A program made the position numbers and the translations under genes. Shown here in pieces: positions 37,511-49,544 of a stretch of 64,000 bases of DNA (within the stretch, counting starts at the first letter, position 1; each line of letters begins with the position of its first letter). Source of the DNA: Prunella strophiata (taxonomy: Eukaryota; Chordata; Aves; Passeriformes; Prunellidae); the NCBI GenBank assembly GCA_036583965.1, contig JAZBQD010000017.1, positions 25,640,385-25,704,384 of the forward strand. Direction: 5' to 3'. The notes under the pieces were generated by a model. The model was not told where the DNA came from. It made no database searches and saw only the letters and a list, made by a program, of their open reading frames with translations.

Positions 37511-39324
37511 GTATATATAAAATTAAAGTAAGAATAAATGCTTCACAAATGAAAGAAATGTCAATTACATCTCTCAAAAGAAAGATAAGTACAATATTAA
37601 TAGATTGGACAAGTAGAACTTTCTCATGGTAATTTTTTGTAGAAGGTACTTTGAATTATGTCTAAATTTCTTTGAAATTGGAAAACTGATCCACCAATTG
37701 GCAACTCTGTCTTTTTCAACTCTATACTAAGCAAAGCTCTTCTTTTTCATATTTGTAAGATTCATAAGACTATTGAATATGGCAATCAATGTACTTTGTT
37801 TTGCATATGAAACAAACTGCTTTTCATAATTTCATCCTTGTGTTGGAAGGCACTAATTAATCACATTTTTTATTGTCTTAAAAATTAGACACGAAGTCAT
37901 AGCAAGTTTCATGCAAGGAGTAATTTAGGTCCACCTTATCTTCACTTAAAAGGAAACTTCAGGATGAAATTGCCACACAGGAAAACCAGTGTTTTTTTAA
38001 AAAAAGATCTGATGCATTATTTAAAAAAAAAATACAATGTTTTGAAACCCAAGTTACATCATTATCTTAGAAAATTAATTACAGCTGTTGTACATTGTTT
38101 CATAGACTACATCTATAAAAAACCTAGTCTGTCATTGTTGGCCACACACAAAGGCTTAATCAAAATTCACAGTAATATTTCTTGTGTTTTTTCTCACTAT
38201 TTTGAGAATACCCTGAAAATACATAAAATCAAAAACTGGAACAGATCACTGAGTCAACTATGTAAATAACAAATATATTTTTATTAAAATTGTCATTAAA
38301 TTTATGTTTATGTTCTGAAGTTAAACCCCTGAATTTCAATTAATTGAGCATTTGGATTCACTGGGACATTTTTCCCATGTGTGAATGCATACCTGTTTAC
38401 TGCTGCAAGATAAAACACTTTTGTTTCATCACATGAACTGTCAAACAGCTGAGCTTGTGTAGCCATCAGTATGGCTATGCTTGGAGTCTTGAGGCCTTTG
38501 AACCTGCCTGAAGGTAGGAAGAGGATAGCTTCTAGATGTTAAAAGCCTTAGGAGACATCATACCTACTTGAGATGCAATTTATTCTCCCTATTTTTGTAA
38601 AGAGATCAGCTGTTATAGGGGATTTACCCTTTTGAGAAGGCCATGGACTATAATTTCTTTTAATTGACCTCTTCCTTCCTTGATCTTAGCATGAATGGAA
38701 TACAAAAGTAATTCCTTTGACACTGCAGAGTCAGGAAAATTTAATGCTATTATGTAGTTTCCCTGGCTTTTTAATTTTTTTAATCAACATGGATTGTCTG
38801 ATGTTTTGATTACTGAACTGATGGTTTATCAACTGAGAACATAATTTCATTAATATGAATTTATATGTTAATAGTTCACCAAGTACTTTTGTGTTTGTTT
38901 TAATGATGAATAATAAAGATAAATGTTTTTGTTTGTTTTTGAAGTTTTTTTTAATAAATAAAGAAAGAATGTCAAGGAATATATTTTAATTTTAAAAGGA
39001 GTAAAATAATTGTAGTCACTGATTTGATTCCTTGGGGCATGCTCAGAAAATAACAATTTTGCATTGTTTTTATTATTATTGCTAATAAGGCAAAAGTACA
39101 TTTCAGACATTTGAAACAAAACAAGGGTCCTGTGGCAACTGTAGGAACACAACCCAAGTTTCATTTCAAAGATTATCAGACAAAATTCAATGAGATATTA
39201 CTTTTATTTCCCCCATTTTGCACAGTGGAAATAGGGTAAATATAGTGACCAAGAGACAATGGAAAGAAGCTTCACTCCTTCCCAGCTTGGTGATGCTTAA
39301 AAAATGACTAAGGATGCACTCAAT
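37511..39324. other. Unique A/T-rich DNA, no feature recognised
   Basis: No gene or repeat beyond A/T runs is recognised. The 101-codon plus frame at 37964-38269 is Lys/Leu/His-rich, as expected of A-rich DNA, and has no recognisable motif. Confidence 0.45.
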
Positions 39325-40066
39325 TCCTTTGTGCATATCACAGATAAAATAATTAACCAGAACTGGCCACAGTACCTAGCCATGGGAAACCTCCCTTGTG
39401 ACTGAGCTAGCTGTGGCACCATTCACCACTGCTCTCTGGGCCAGCACATCCAGTCAGTTTTTAACCCAGCGAAGGGTGCAGCCATAAATTGCTCCAGAAG
39501 GATGCTGTGAGAAATTGTCTAAGGCTTTACTGAAGTCTAGGTAGATAACATCCACAGCCTTTCCCTGGCTGATCCAAGAAAGCAGATCATCTGGTTGTAG
39601 GACATGAGATTGATCAAGCAGGATCTCCCTTCCATAATTCCATACTGGCTATTTCCCTGGCTGTGCTGCACATATCTCATGATGGTGCTCAGGATGATGT
39701 ACTCCATGACCACCTATGGCATCAGGAGAGGTCAGGCTGACAAGTCTGTAGTTCCCTGGATCTTCCTTCTGATCCTTCTTACAGATGAGCCTCCACTTTT
39801 GCTGATCTCAGCTGGGGTAAATGATTGAAAATAGCTTGACAAGGTCCCTTAGTACCCTCAGGTGGATCCCATCCAGTCCCATAGACTTTGTCTAAGTGGC
39901 AAACACACTGCACATTGACCATTCCCTCCCACAATATGAGGGCTTCTTTTTTCTCTGGTCTTGCTATTAAAGACAGGAAAAATATTCAGTAAATATCTCA
40001 GCCTTTTCCCATCCTCCGTCACCGTGTTATTCTCTGAATCAAATAAAGGATGGGGATTCTTAAACA
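39325..40066 (-). mobile_element. CR1 LINE ORF2 (RT) fragment
   Basis: The minus strand carries the central ORF2 section of CR1. Read downstream from 40066 it has the linker (NPHPLFDSENNTVTEDGKR), then the 'WD...HPRVLRDL'-type block, the fingers/palm lead-in and the RT motif DVIYLDFSKALDNFSQ at about 39555-39510. Stops and frameshifts break the frame several times. The copy lacks both the endonuclease and the 3' end, so it is truncated at both sides or has been split by later events. Confidence 0.93.
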
Positions 40067-40406
40067 ATAAATAAATAATGGTGGCTGTCTTTTGAAGTGT
40101 TGGAAAGAGAACATCTGAAGATAGTAAGATTCATTATTCCTGTTATACAAATGATCAAACTGAGAGAAAATATATGCTTTATATTTTCCAAGTTTACTCA
40201 GCAAGTCACAGGTGATACCCAGACTTTTAGCACTCAAAGCTGAAATTTCAAAAATACACAGGTTCATTTTTAGCTAATGATTGGAGGAAACGTAATTAGA
40301 TTATGAACTCTGGAAATTAAACCAAAGCAAAACACCTGTTTTAATAATGTCATCCATACCTATTGCAGGTCTCCTGTACCACACAACTGCTCTAAAAATG
40401 AAATAA

Positions 40407-40823
40407 TGTCTGCCTCTGATGCCTGAGGAGACTACCTGGAACAGAGACTAGACAGAGTTAAAAGAATAAAGTAGGTATTTATTAAAAGGCCTTCAAAGTA
40501 TACACCGTGGGCAGTACAAGAGCCCAGCCAGAGCTACATCTGAAATGGACCCAAGATGGAAGATCAGTCAAAAGTTTTCACACTTTTATAAGTTTTGGTG
40601 CATTTACATATTGGGTTAATTGTCTAATTACAGCTTCAGATTATGAAGTTCCATCCTCCCAGATTGCTCTCCTCAGTTTGCTGTTGTTTATACTTTTTGT
40701 GCCTGAAGCTGCAATGATGTCCTTGGTTCTTGGCTAGGAAAGAATTGTTTTGTCTAACTGGACTGTGAAGAGAACTTGCTAACACTTTATATGAAATTCA
40801 GATTTATATACTAATGCAGTACA
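40407..40823 (-). mobile_element. Probable solo LTR (endogenous retrovirus)
   Basis: Read on the minus strand this has LTR order: TATA box CTTATAAAAGTG (40590-40579), AATAAA poly(A) signal (40483-40478) and a short U5 ending '...GGCAGACA' at 40407, a canonical CA terminus. Spacing of TATA to poly(A) signal (about 100 bp) and of poly(A) signal to the end (about 70 bp) is typical. The U3 start is uncertain; 'TGTACTGCA' at 40823 is one candidate. I found no matching target-site duplication. No retroviral internal region is present. Confidence 0.62.
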
Positions 40824-40954
40824 GAATCTGGAAAATATGAAAGCTAAAACTTAAAGCATCACCTCCTGAGATTGCGTGGTACATGAGCATATGACATATT
40901 TAATGAGCAAACATTCAGTTTAGAAATGGAGATGACATGTTGGGCTTGTCATGA

Positions 40955-41020
40955 CATAAGCTAAGCTCGGTGATCTTGAAGGGACCCTTCCAACTCAGCA
41001 TAATCTATGAGTATATTTTT
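40955..41020 (+). mobile_element. CR1 LINE 3' end fragment
   Basis: 'ggtgatcttgaagggacccttccaac', then 'tcagcataatctatgag', is a clear plus-strand CR1 3' end. Only about 65 bp is recognisable, consistent with severe 5' truncation. Confidence 0.8.
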
Positions 41021-41762
41021 TTTTTTCTGTGAAATTGTCATCTAATGTTTCACTGCCTTGTTAAAAAACAACCCTGTTAGGTACAAATGATACCATTTTA
41101 CCACACATCCTGGAACTAGTTCTGCCAAACAACTTTTCTTCTGCACTGTACCTCTATGTATGACAAGGAATAGGTATCAGCAGAATGGTATCTACACTGA
41201 GCAAAAATTTGGTTTTCTTCTTTTGCTCCTCATATAGAATTTACATGTATGCACTGCATGTAGATTCCTCTTCAGTCTAAATCTTTTTTTCTGTAATTAA
41301 AGAAGCAGTATGCACTTTCTCCAGATTTCCTTTGTGTTCACTCTTCTCTAAGTTTTTGTTTATGAAACTGCAATAAAAATATTGAGATTAATTCTACAGT
41401 TTTCTTGACGCATGAGAAACTTTTTAACCTTTTTTCAAAATGATATCATTTTTACAAAAGTAACACAGAGTTTGCCCTGTTCTCTGTGTTTCAGATTTAT
41501 GAATCCATGTGGTGATATCATTTCCAATTTGTGTGGGAAAATGCATCCCCTGATTACTCTGATTATGAGAATGGTTATAAATCCAATCATTTTTCACTTT
41601 TGCCTTCTTCTGTAATAGCTGTAATTCTTAAGATGTGAACATCGTGACCTGTTTTCTAGGTCTTCAATTTTATTATCAAAACTGTGAATCTTTTCTGAAT
41701 CACTTGAAAATCTTCCTCGGAAGAAAAGATAAAGTTTTTCACGAAACAGACTCCTTTTCAGA
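41021..41762. other. Unique A/T-rich DNA, no feature recognised
   Basis: Nothing supported was found on either strand. Confidence 0.45.
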
Positions 41763-41788
41763 TTTTTTTTTTTTTTTTTTTTTTTTTT
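41763..41788. repeat. T homopolymer, 26 nt
   Basis: An uninterrupted T run, seen as poly-Phe in open frames. No retroposed body is recognisable next to it. Confidence 0.9.
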
Positions 41789-41889
41789 ACAGTTTTCCGG
41801 TTAGTTTTTTTCTGTCATCAAGACTAAGGTATTAATAACCAATAATGACTGGTGTCATATATGTGTACTTTGGGGAAAAATTTCAAGAC

Positions 41890-42010
41890 TGTTAGATTCT
41901 AAGGGAAGAACAAAGAGTTATCCTGATCTAGTCTAACCTCATTTAAAACATAAACCACAGAAGAGTAAGCCTTGCAGTAACACAGTATTTCTTCCTGTCT
42001 GTGCTCCAGG
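41890..42010 (-). mobile_element. Possible ancient LINE (CR1-like) remnant
   Basis: 'tcctgatctagtctaacctcatttaaaacataaaccacagaa' (in part) resembles the antisense of an old sauropsid CR1/LINE 3' region ('...ggtcagactagatgatc'). Divergence is high and the limits are guesses. Confidence 0.35.
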
Positions 42011-42520
42011 AAGGCCCTTTTTTTAAGGATTCAAATGTGAGAAAAGAGGAATGTGCTTTTGTATTTAGTTTCAAATGCTGGAAATATTAAGATAATTTTT
42101 ATTTTCCAATTTATGTTCAACATTCACAATTTATTGAATTCTGGAATTTCCCAGAATCCTAGAATTCTGCAAATGAGAGCCTACAAGTTTGAAGTAGCAT
42201 TTACTCCTTCAGTGAATATTGTTAAATATGATCTGTCCTATGAGAAATGCAGGAAATTTCTAAAAATTTATATTTTTTGTCTTAAACTTTACATATTTTC
42301 TGCCCTACTTAAGTTACAAATTTTCTTTATTGAGGTGTCTTGAAGTAGAGCTAATGGCTCCTCTTCATAAGTTAACCAGAAAAAAAGGCTGAAACTAGAA
42401 CAATACTAATGAGTATAGACTATATAAGCATTTCCACATTACATTTTTGTTAGAGAAGTTTTCTTGCTTCAAAAGTTTTTTTGGTTTTTTTTTTGGGTTT
42501 TTTTTTTTTTTTGGTTATTT

Positions 42521-42654
<134 letters not shown>

Positions 42655-42764
42655 AACAGAAAAATAAGATGGATGCCACACCTGCTCTCTTTGTTCATAG
42701 TGCAATTTACTGCCTTCATAGGTCTAAGGGTTGTTCAGGAACATTGTATTGCTGTGTAGCAGGC

Positions 42765-42780
42765 AAAAAAAAAAAAAAAA
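42765..42780. repeat. A homopolymer, 16 nt
   Basis: A short A run about 110 bp after the CTTT tract. No retroposed body is recognisable. Confidence 0.85.
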
Positions 42781-43040
42781 GACCATTAACACCACTCACT
42801 GATAATAAAGTATCATTTACTAAAGCACAGGTAATTACAGTAAGTGTTGCTAAATGTTGATAGCACACTTAGTCTGGTAAGACCCACATATAGACTACTT
42901 AAATATTTTTATACAGCAAATTATATATTAATACTTAAAGAAGTATTCAGAGTGTTTTTCCTTTCATTTCTTCCATCTGGATTGAAATAAACATCTTAGT
43001 TAACTGACTTTTTGAGGTAGATCAAAACTCCATCTGTCCA

Positions 43041-43215
43041 GGGACATATAAGAGGCAATGAACTGTTGCATTGAAGAGACATTGAGGTGCTGATGCATGT
43101 CCAAAGAAGAGCAATGAAGCTGATGAAGGGCACAACTCTCATGAGAGGGGCGGAGAGAATTGTAGGGAGGGCATTCTCCTCCTGAAAAGAAGGCTCAAAA
43201 GTGTCAATCTCTAGT
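43041..43215 (+). mobile_element. CR1 LINE fragment
   Basis: 'gcatgtccaaagaagagcaatgaagctgatgaaggg', then 'atgagaggggcggagagaatt', corresponds to the plus-strand CR1 section 'catgtccagagaagggcaacgaagctggtgaaggg...gaggagcggctgagg'. It is diverged, short and truncated at both ends. Confidence 0.75.
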
Positions 43216-43919
43216 GAAATCAAAGAGACACATGACAGCATACATGTCTGGAAAAATATTTTTGAAGGATGCACTTAAAATACAGTCTACATTCTAGCAC
43301 AACTAAGCCTACCAGCCTCATTTTTGAAGTGATCAGATTCTTTGTCATCTTCAGAGAACTGTCAGAGCTTACATCTGAATCAGAGACTTATTTTGAAAAG
43401 GCATTTCCAGACTTCCAGCTTCTAGAGATGTTGGAGGTAATTGTCAGGTTTTCTAAAACATAAGATAAAATAGGAACAATTTTTAGGGAGCATAGATAGC
43501 TCTTTAGCCATCTATGCTTAAGCAGGAGACCAACCCGAAAGTTTCTGTAATTTACTGCTGAAACCAACAAGACAAACAAATGGTTTAAGAAAATATATGG
43601 TTTCTATTGTAGGTCTGTCCTCATACTGATATTGTTGTATAAAATAATAAACCAGTAAGAATAACATATTTGTTATGATTTAACTGAAGAATGTGCAAAA
43701 GTGATAGAGGAAAGAAGTTCTGATTATTCTAATTGTCTGAACAAGTAATAGTGTAGTCTTTCTAATATTATGGGGTTTCTAATAGTATAAGGTTTTTTTC
43801 TTCATAGATCTACAAGTATGCCAAAAAAATCAAAGACATCTATAAAATATTTTTTACATTTTAAAAATAAAATGTTTTTACAGTCAAAATTTCAATGCAT
43901 TTCTTACTGAACATAATTA
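43216..43919. other. Unique A/T-rich DNA, no feature recognised
   Basis: There is no supported gene or repeat here. Confidence 0.45.
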
Positions 43920-43970
43920 GAAAAAAAAAAAAAAACAAAAAAAAACCAAAAACAAAAACAAAAAAAAATA
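43920..43970. repeat. A-rich low-complexity tract
   Basis: A runs with occasional C, of the CAAAA type. It is low complexity only. Confidence 0.85.
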
Positions 43971-44832
43971 TCTCTGTTAATTAATCCAAAGAGAATTGTA
44001 AAAACCATTAAATTTATATTTCTACAGTAATATACCACTTGAACACTAAACCATTCTGCTTCAAACTATTGTTTTCCTTTAAAAAATAACATTTTTTTTC
44101 TTTTGATATCTTTATGCTTTTGCAAAAACACTTTTATATACACATAAATTGGTAATGAATACAGAAAAAATATTTAATGCAAAAACCTGTTTTACAAGTT
44201 CAAGTTCAAATATGAATCAGTAAAAAAACTTTTCATATTGAGTGTTTCACTCTGTCATTTTCTTTTTTTTACTCAGGTCATGACATTTATATTGCTTTAC
44301 CAAAACAGTTATAAATCTGCCAGCTCACAAAGAATGAATACACTGATGTATTTATATATGTGTTTCTTCATAAAAGGAAAATCTGGAAAATTTAAGAGTA
44401 AAAAAACTGATGTTAGGAGTGATTGTTAGAAGCTCATGGTTGTTTACAGCTCACTTATCTTTCCTGTGTCTGCAGATACTGTTGTGCAGTAACTTTTTTC
44501 CCTGCTATAATCTGTTATTTGTAGATTGTGATGGAAAATAAGTGCAAATGGTTTGAGCTGTCCAGAAAGCAAACAGCAAGGGTAGCCTGAAAATACTTGC
44601 AGGATTTCAAACTACAGTAGAAGACAAGGCACAATATTCAGACCTTATCAAACCAAGGGGTTTTTTTGCTTTCACTCATCTTCAAGAAAACCAAGTTGGA
44701 GGCCAAACAACTCAATTGCCAATGTTATCATGCCCTCCAGATCACTCTGGAGCTTCTGCTTCCCCATCAAATCATAATTAAAAAATTCACCCAGCAAAAT
44801 ATGAGTTCTACAATGCAGTTCTACTGTAGTAG
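43971..44832. other. Unique A/T-rich DNA up to the solo-LTR duplication
   Basis: No feature is recognised. The last bases include the left copy of the target-site duplication, which is described with the solo LTR. Confidence 0.45.
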
Positions 44833-44837
44833 AGAGT

Positions 44838-44928
44838 TGTACTAGTTTGAAAGTAAAAACTAGTGAGACACTCTAAGTCAGAAATACAATTTAATAAAAA
44901 ACTAAAATAAAATACATCCAAAGGAAAG

Positions 44929-44959
<31 letters not shown>

Positions 44960-45349
44960 AAAACAGAGTCAGAGTGTGACTTGATATCCCTTCTAGTTGG
45001 AGTGGTGATAGCAGTCTCAATGAAATGGTCCCACTGAGGCAGTGAGGCTGGCAGCCGGCAGTCCTGTGTCCTCTGCAGGCCAGAGAACAGGACTCCTTCT
45101 TCAGTCTCAAAACCCAAACTTTATCCCCATGAAAATGCCTGGCCCTCCCCCTTGGGCAGAGCATCTCACAATGGATTATTGTAACTTCTATGAATTATGT
45201 GATAAGGCCTTGATGGGCCATTAACAGAGCCATTAACATGAGACAATCCTGCAGCAGGAGGTAAGAGATAAGGAGAACACTGCCTCCTCCCAGTTTTAAC
45301 AGTACAAGGAGATGGTAATAAAATATATCTTGCATTGCAACCTAGGACA
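44838..45349 (-). mobile_element. Solo LTR with 5-bp target-site duplication
   Basis: A complete 512-bp LTR on the minus strand. It begins TGTCCTAG (from 45349) and ends CTAGTACA (44838), with canonical TG...CA termini. It is flanked by an exact AGAGT duplication at 44833-44837 and 45350-45354. Minus-strand order is U3, a TATA-like GATAAAG near 45124-45118, an R region with CTG-rich sequence, a T/G-rich stretch, an ATTAAA signal at 44895-44890 and a short U5. A 5-bp duplication is typical of ERVL-type and some other vertebrate retroviral elements. With no internal region, it is best explained by LTR-LTR recombination. The 118-codon minus frame inside it is incidental. Confidence 0.9.
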
Positions 45350-45354
45350 AGAGT

Positions 45355-48300
45355 TTATTTTCCCTATCACTTACTTTATAGAAGTTAGTAAATAGAGACA
45401 TCAGCAGCCTCTGTGTCACTTGTCAAATTATTTTGAGACTGGGACTCAGATTATCAAGACCTTGCTGTACTTCTAGATGAAACTCATAACTTTTTTCCAT
45501 CAATATGTGCTTCTAGAGAAAGCCATGCTGATGGAAATATTGCTAGGTGCAAGTTTTAGCAAAAAACATATTTTGTTTTTGAAAGAATTTAACTTAACAA
45601 AGTCTGTGATAAAATACATATCTAAAGGCTACAGAGTTTTGTAGACTGTTTGAAGATGGCTCTGAAGATGTACTTTGTCAGTAAGAAACATCAGGCTGGT
45701 GAAATATGAACAGCTCTGATATTGCCTCATCTGCGTATTTCCCAGCTACAGCTGAGAAAAGGTGGGATTGATCTCAGTGGTACTGGCAGCATTCTGGCCC
45801 TGGAAAAAAAGAAGTGGTTGTGGAAAGGGTTGGAAGTGTGAAATACCATGGAAATGGCTCATGATTAGAATGGATACCCTGTCCCTCTTATATTTGTACA
45901 TTTCTTTTGAGCAGCAAAATCTGGAAACATGCTGAAGTAACATGCAGAGTATACAAAAATTTGCACAAGGATAAAGTTGTTCCTTGGTTGATTGCTTCTG
46001 CAGGAGAGGTGTGGCTCAGTAACCTTGCAGATCCTTACAGGGGTCTTCAACAGATCAAAGAGCACATCCATAATTTAAAGGATTTCTCTCTCTTTGGTTT
46101 ACCAAAGGATTACCACAACCTCTGTGCAACAAATTTGATGATGTCACTTAAAATTGGAGGATTTATTTACTTTCCAGTCTCTTATTACTTATAAAAGTTG
46201 TAGCCTCTTTCATAAAATATATGCCTAGTTTCTTTCCTTTACAATGCAAACAAGGTTATTGAAGACATTAGTGAAATACTTAAATAGACAAGTATTAAAA
46301 TCTTTTCACTGCCATAAAGCATCCAGAAAGTCTTTCCTGCCACACCTGAACAATTATTAATCTCATCTTGCTGCCCTTTCTTCTTTCATCCATTTAAAAC
46401 CTGCAGATTATGATTATCAGAGCTCATCAGGTACAAAACATATCACAGGTATGAAGAGGTATGTCCCTCAGTATTCCTCCTCCTCCTCCCCTAACCTAAA
46501 AGTCAATGTTTGTAAACAAAATAAAAAAAGCACCTTTGTGTGGAGATGAGGGAGAGGAAAGCTCTGCTGCTGCTTGCTGACAAACAAATGAGGAGCCATT
46601 CTTGATCCCATGGGAGTGGAAAGTACCAGAGCTAAACCCTACATGGAAGGGAACTGCTCTGTTTGACCACTGAAAACCCAAATGCTGACCTATCATGAAC
46701 ATAATAAGCAAGCTATCAAAGCAAAATATAATTCATATTAGTCCTGAAGTGATTGATAAATACACTTTATTTGCCTAATAGTGTGAGGAAATGTTTTCAC
46801 CAGTTTAAGAATAATGTGAGACATTAACACAAAAAAAGATTGCATCTGTGTTAACTTCTCTAGAGCAGTAAAGCCAACATGGTTTTACCTGAGCTCTTTG
46901 GATGTCTTTTTTTGCATCATTAAAATTTCAATGAACTAATTCCCTTTCATTTGGAATTTAAAAAAAATTTAAAAATGGAGATTTAATTACTTCTAAATCC
47001 TGAGTTCCTAAGAAATACCTTGAGACCTGTTCTTCTTTCAGTGTTTCTCCCATGTAATTGCTCAATAAGCAAAAGTGTCTGGTCACATAGGAACAATATC
47101 ATAAAAACAATCACAGCAGCCTGCTAAAATCTCTTATTAAATTTCATAAAAGTTCCAGTCTCCTACGTGTTTTCTTGGAGAAGTTACACAGCACAATGGG
47201 ATATCATTTCAGTTCACAGATACCTCCTCCATCTTTTTATAAATTGTTATCTCATCCTACTTTAAAACCATAGATTAAATAAATAAATAAAACTTGGAAA
47301 AATTACTATTCTATGCTATCCAGCAACACTTGGAACCTTGGCCCTTATCTTAAGAAAGAAAAAGTCATATGAGGTGCAATTCAAGGTTGTTCTCTGATGC
47401 AGTTCATGGCACCTGAGAATACAGGTTTGAGACTCAAAAATTCAGAGTAGGCTTATTTGGAAAGGAAGCAGTCTACAAAATTATAAGAATTAATCCAAAG
47501 GATATGCTGCTCATTAGTGTTTTAAGAGGTTGTCATTTCAAAGTTTTTCATACTCAGTTCCTTCAAATCACCCATGTTTAGAGACCTCTAAAATATTTAT
47601 GGTCTATGGATCTCTGATGGGATTGTACACATTAGGAAGCTTACATAAACATCTGTGTGTGTGAATTTTATGTATTTAGGTAGTTGAAAAAATATGGTTC
47701 AATATTCTCTAAAGTGTGGCTCTGTAAATTGTTACTGTCGGAAATGTCTTACTTATGGATGTCTTACTCACATCCATATTGGAATGAGTAAGAAATACAT
47801 ATCCTTGTTACATTACACAGCAGCAAGCAAACCAGTCAAGTAAAACTGTACCATGTGGTATGACTAGAAATACTTTTCAGTGATCTGGAGAATCATATTC
47901 CTGGTCTATAGTTTGTAGAAGTAAAAATAATATCTACCTGTTTAGAAAAGACTGTCCTTTTACAGCTAGTCTACACACAATTAATATATAAAAAAAGAAA
48001 GGGTCATTCAGCTGTTATTTACAAACTCACTCCAAAGAGGTTATGGTGATTTATATGGGTAGAGAATCTGCCCTGCAATACTCCTCTGGGGAAAAAAAAA
48101 AGTTTTAGAGTGATAGTAATATGATAATATGATTCAGAAACTTTATAAAAACTTGCATTAATTAATTCTAGCACTAGTCACTCATTAGTTCATGCAGTGT
48201 AATAATCAGTTCCAGAATCAACAAATCCTATTTTCTCAGTTATTTTGTCTGTCTTTAAAGGAGAACCATTTCTAAGACTCTTTTAATAAAACAAAATTAA

Positions 48301-49544
48301 TCCCTGTTATTTAATTGATTAGAAAATTTAAATCAATTTACATTTTATTCAAAAAGCTTGGAAAAAATTAACTTCCTATTATGCTGCCACCAGAGTTTGG
48401 CAAAAGCTTATTGTATCTCATATTCCTGTTTTTTACCTGTAGCTGTTTCCTCAACTGGATGAGAGTCCATTCATGTCCTTCTTAGAGTTTTAGCATTTCA
48501 AGTATCTTTTTTACTTCATTGAAGAATTTAGGTTAGCGTTTCAAATTATTTATTATATAATTTTTAAATTTCACCATGCCTGGCCATAAATGATAGAGTA
48601 TTTCATAGAAATGTCTTACAGTGCTATGCTACTTAAAATATCACTGGAAATGTGTGCCATGCAAATATTTGCACATTTGTTTAAAAACATACAAATTACT
48701 CCTATTATTAGCTCAAAAATACTTGATGGGCTGAGATCATGTCCTATAAAATAATACATATTGGTGTAGAAAATATCAGATACACAAGTAGGTATGCATA
48801 TTTATCTTTAGTAGACACTAAGAATCTTCTTTTTAAAAAGTCTGCTTAAAGATAGAGCAGGTTCAGAAGAAGTGAGAGTTTAAGAAAGCTGCAGGAATCA
48901 AGCAACCAAGAGGAGAATGTTCAACAGGAGATAAAATGAATGTCAACATTTTGCAGAATTTCTAGCCATGGATACAATTTCAAAATTCCCAAACACTTCA
49001 ATGTTTAGGACCAAACCCTCCCAGGAGTAAATCAGTGTATTTTCACTGAATTAATTTGAGCTATATTGAAATAGTTTTTAAAGCAAATTTAAAGTTTTTT
49101 TGTTTAAAATTTAAGTATTTAAAGCAAATACTTTTATCTCCCCATAGCCTGCCAATATTATTAGCCCCTCAGTTCCCTTGTCATGTCTATCTATTAACAC
49201 TCTATAGGTGTTGCTTTAGCTAATCTTCATGCATATTTAAATAAACTGTGAAAATCTCAGTTGTATTGGAAAGCAACCAAGTCCAAGCCTAATCTTTTGG
49301 GCTTTTATCTTGCCATGATGTGATTCTTGCTTAAAGAAATCAAATTACTTGTCCGTATTTCAAGTATACACAAACAGATTAAACAAATATTTTCATGTAC
49401 ACTTCAGGGGACAAAAAGACTAATCCAAGGTCTCATACTAATGAAGTTTTAGGCATGAAACTACCTCAGAACTGTATCTGGTCTTTTAGAAAGTCTTTGA
49501 TTCTCACAGAACTGAGATGTATCAGCTGCACAAAGCTGTCATCA
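45355..49544. other. Mostly unique A/T-rich DNA
   Basis: No recognisable transposon was found. One weak exon-like segment is at 46004-46194 (reported as a finding). A short inverted pair around 'ggatgtcttactcacatcc' lies at about 47757-47776. Small AAAT repeats lie near 47278-47290. Confidence 0.45.

Noticed and set aside
44808..45164. 118-codon minus-strand frame
   Set aside because: It lies inside the solo LTR, which has defined ends and a target-site duplication.
47757..47776. Small inverted repeat 'ggatgtcttactcacatcc' as a structured RNA
   Set aside because: The stem is too short and imperfect, with no flanking context. Expected by chance.
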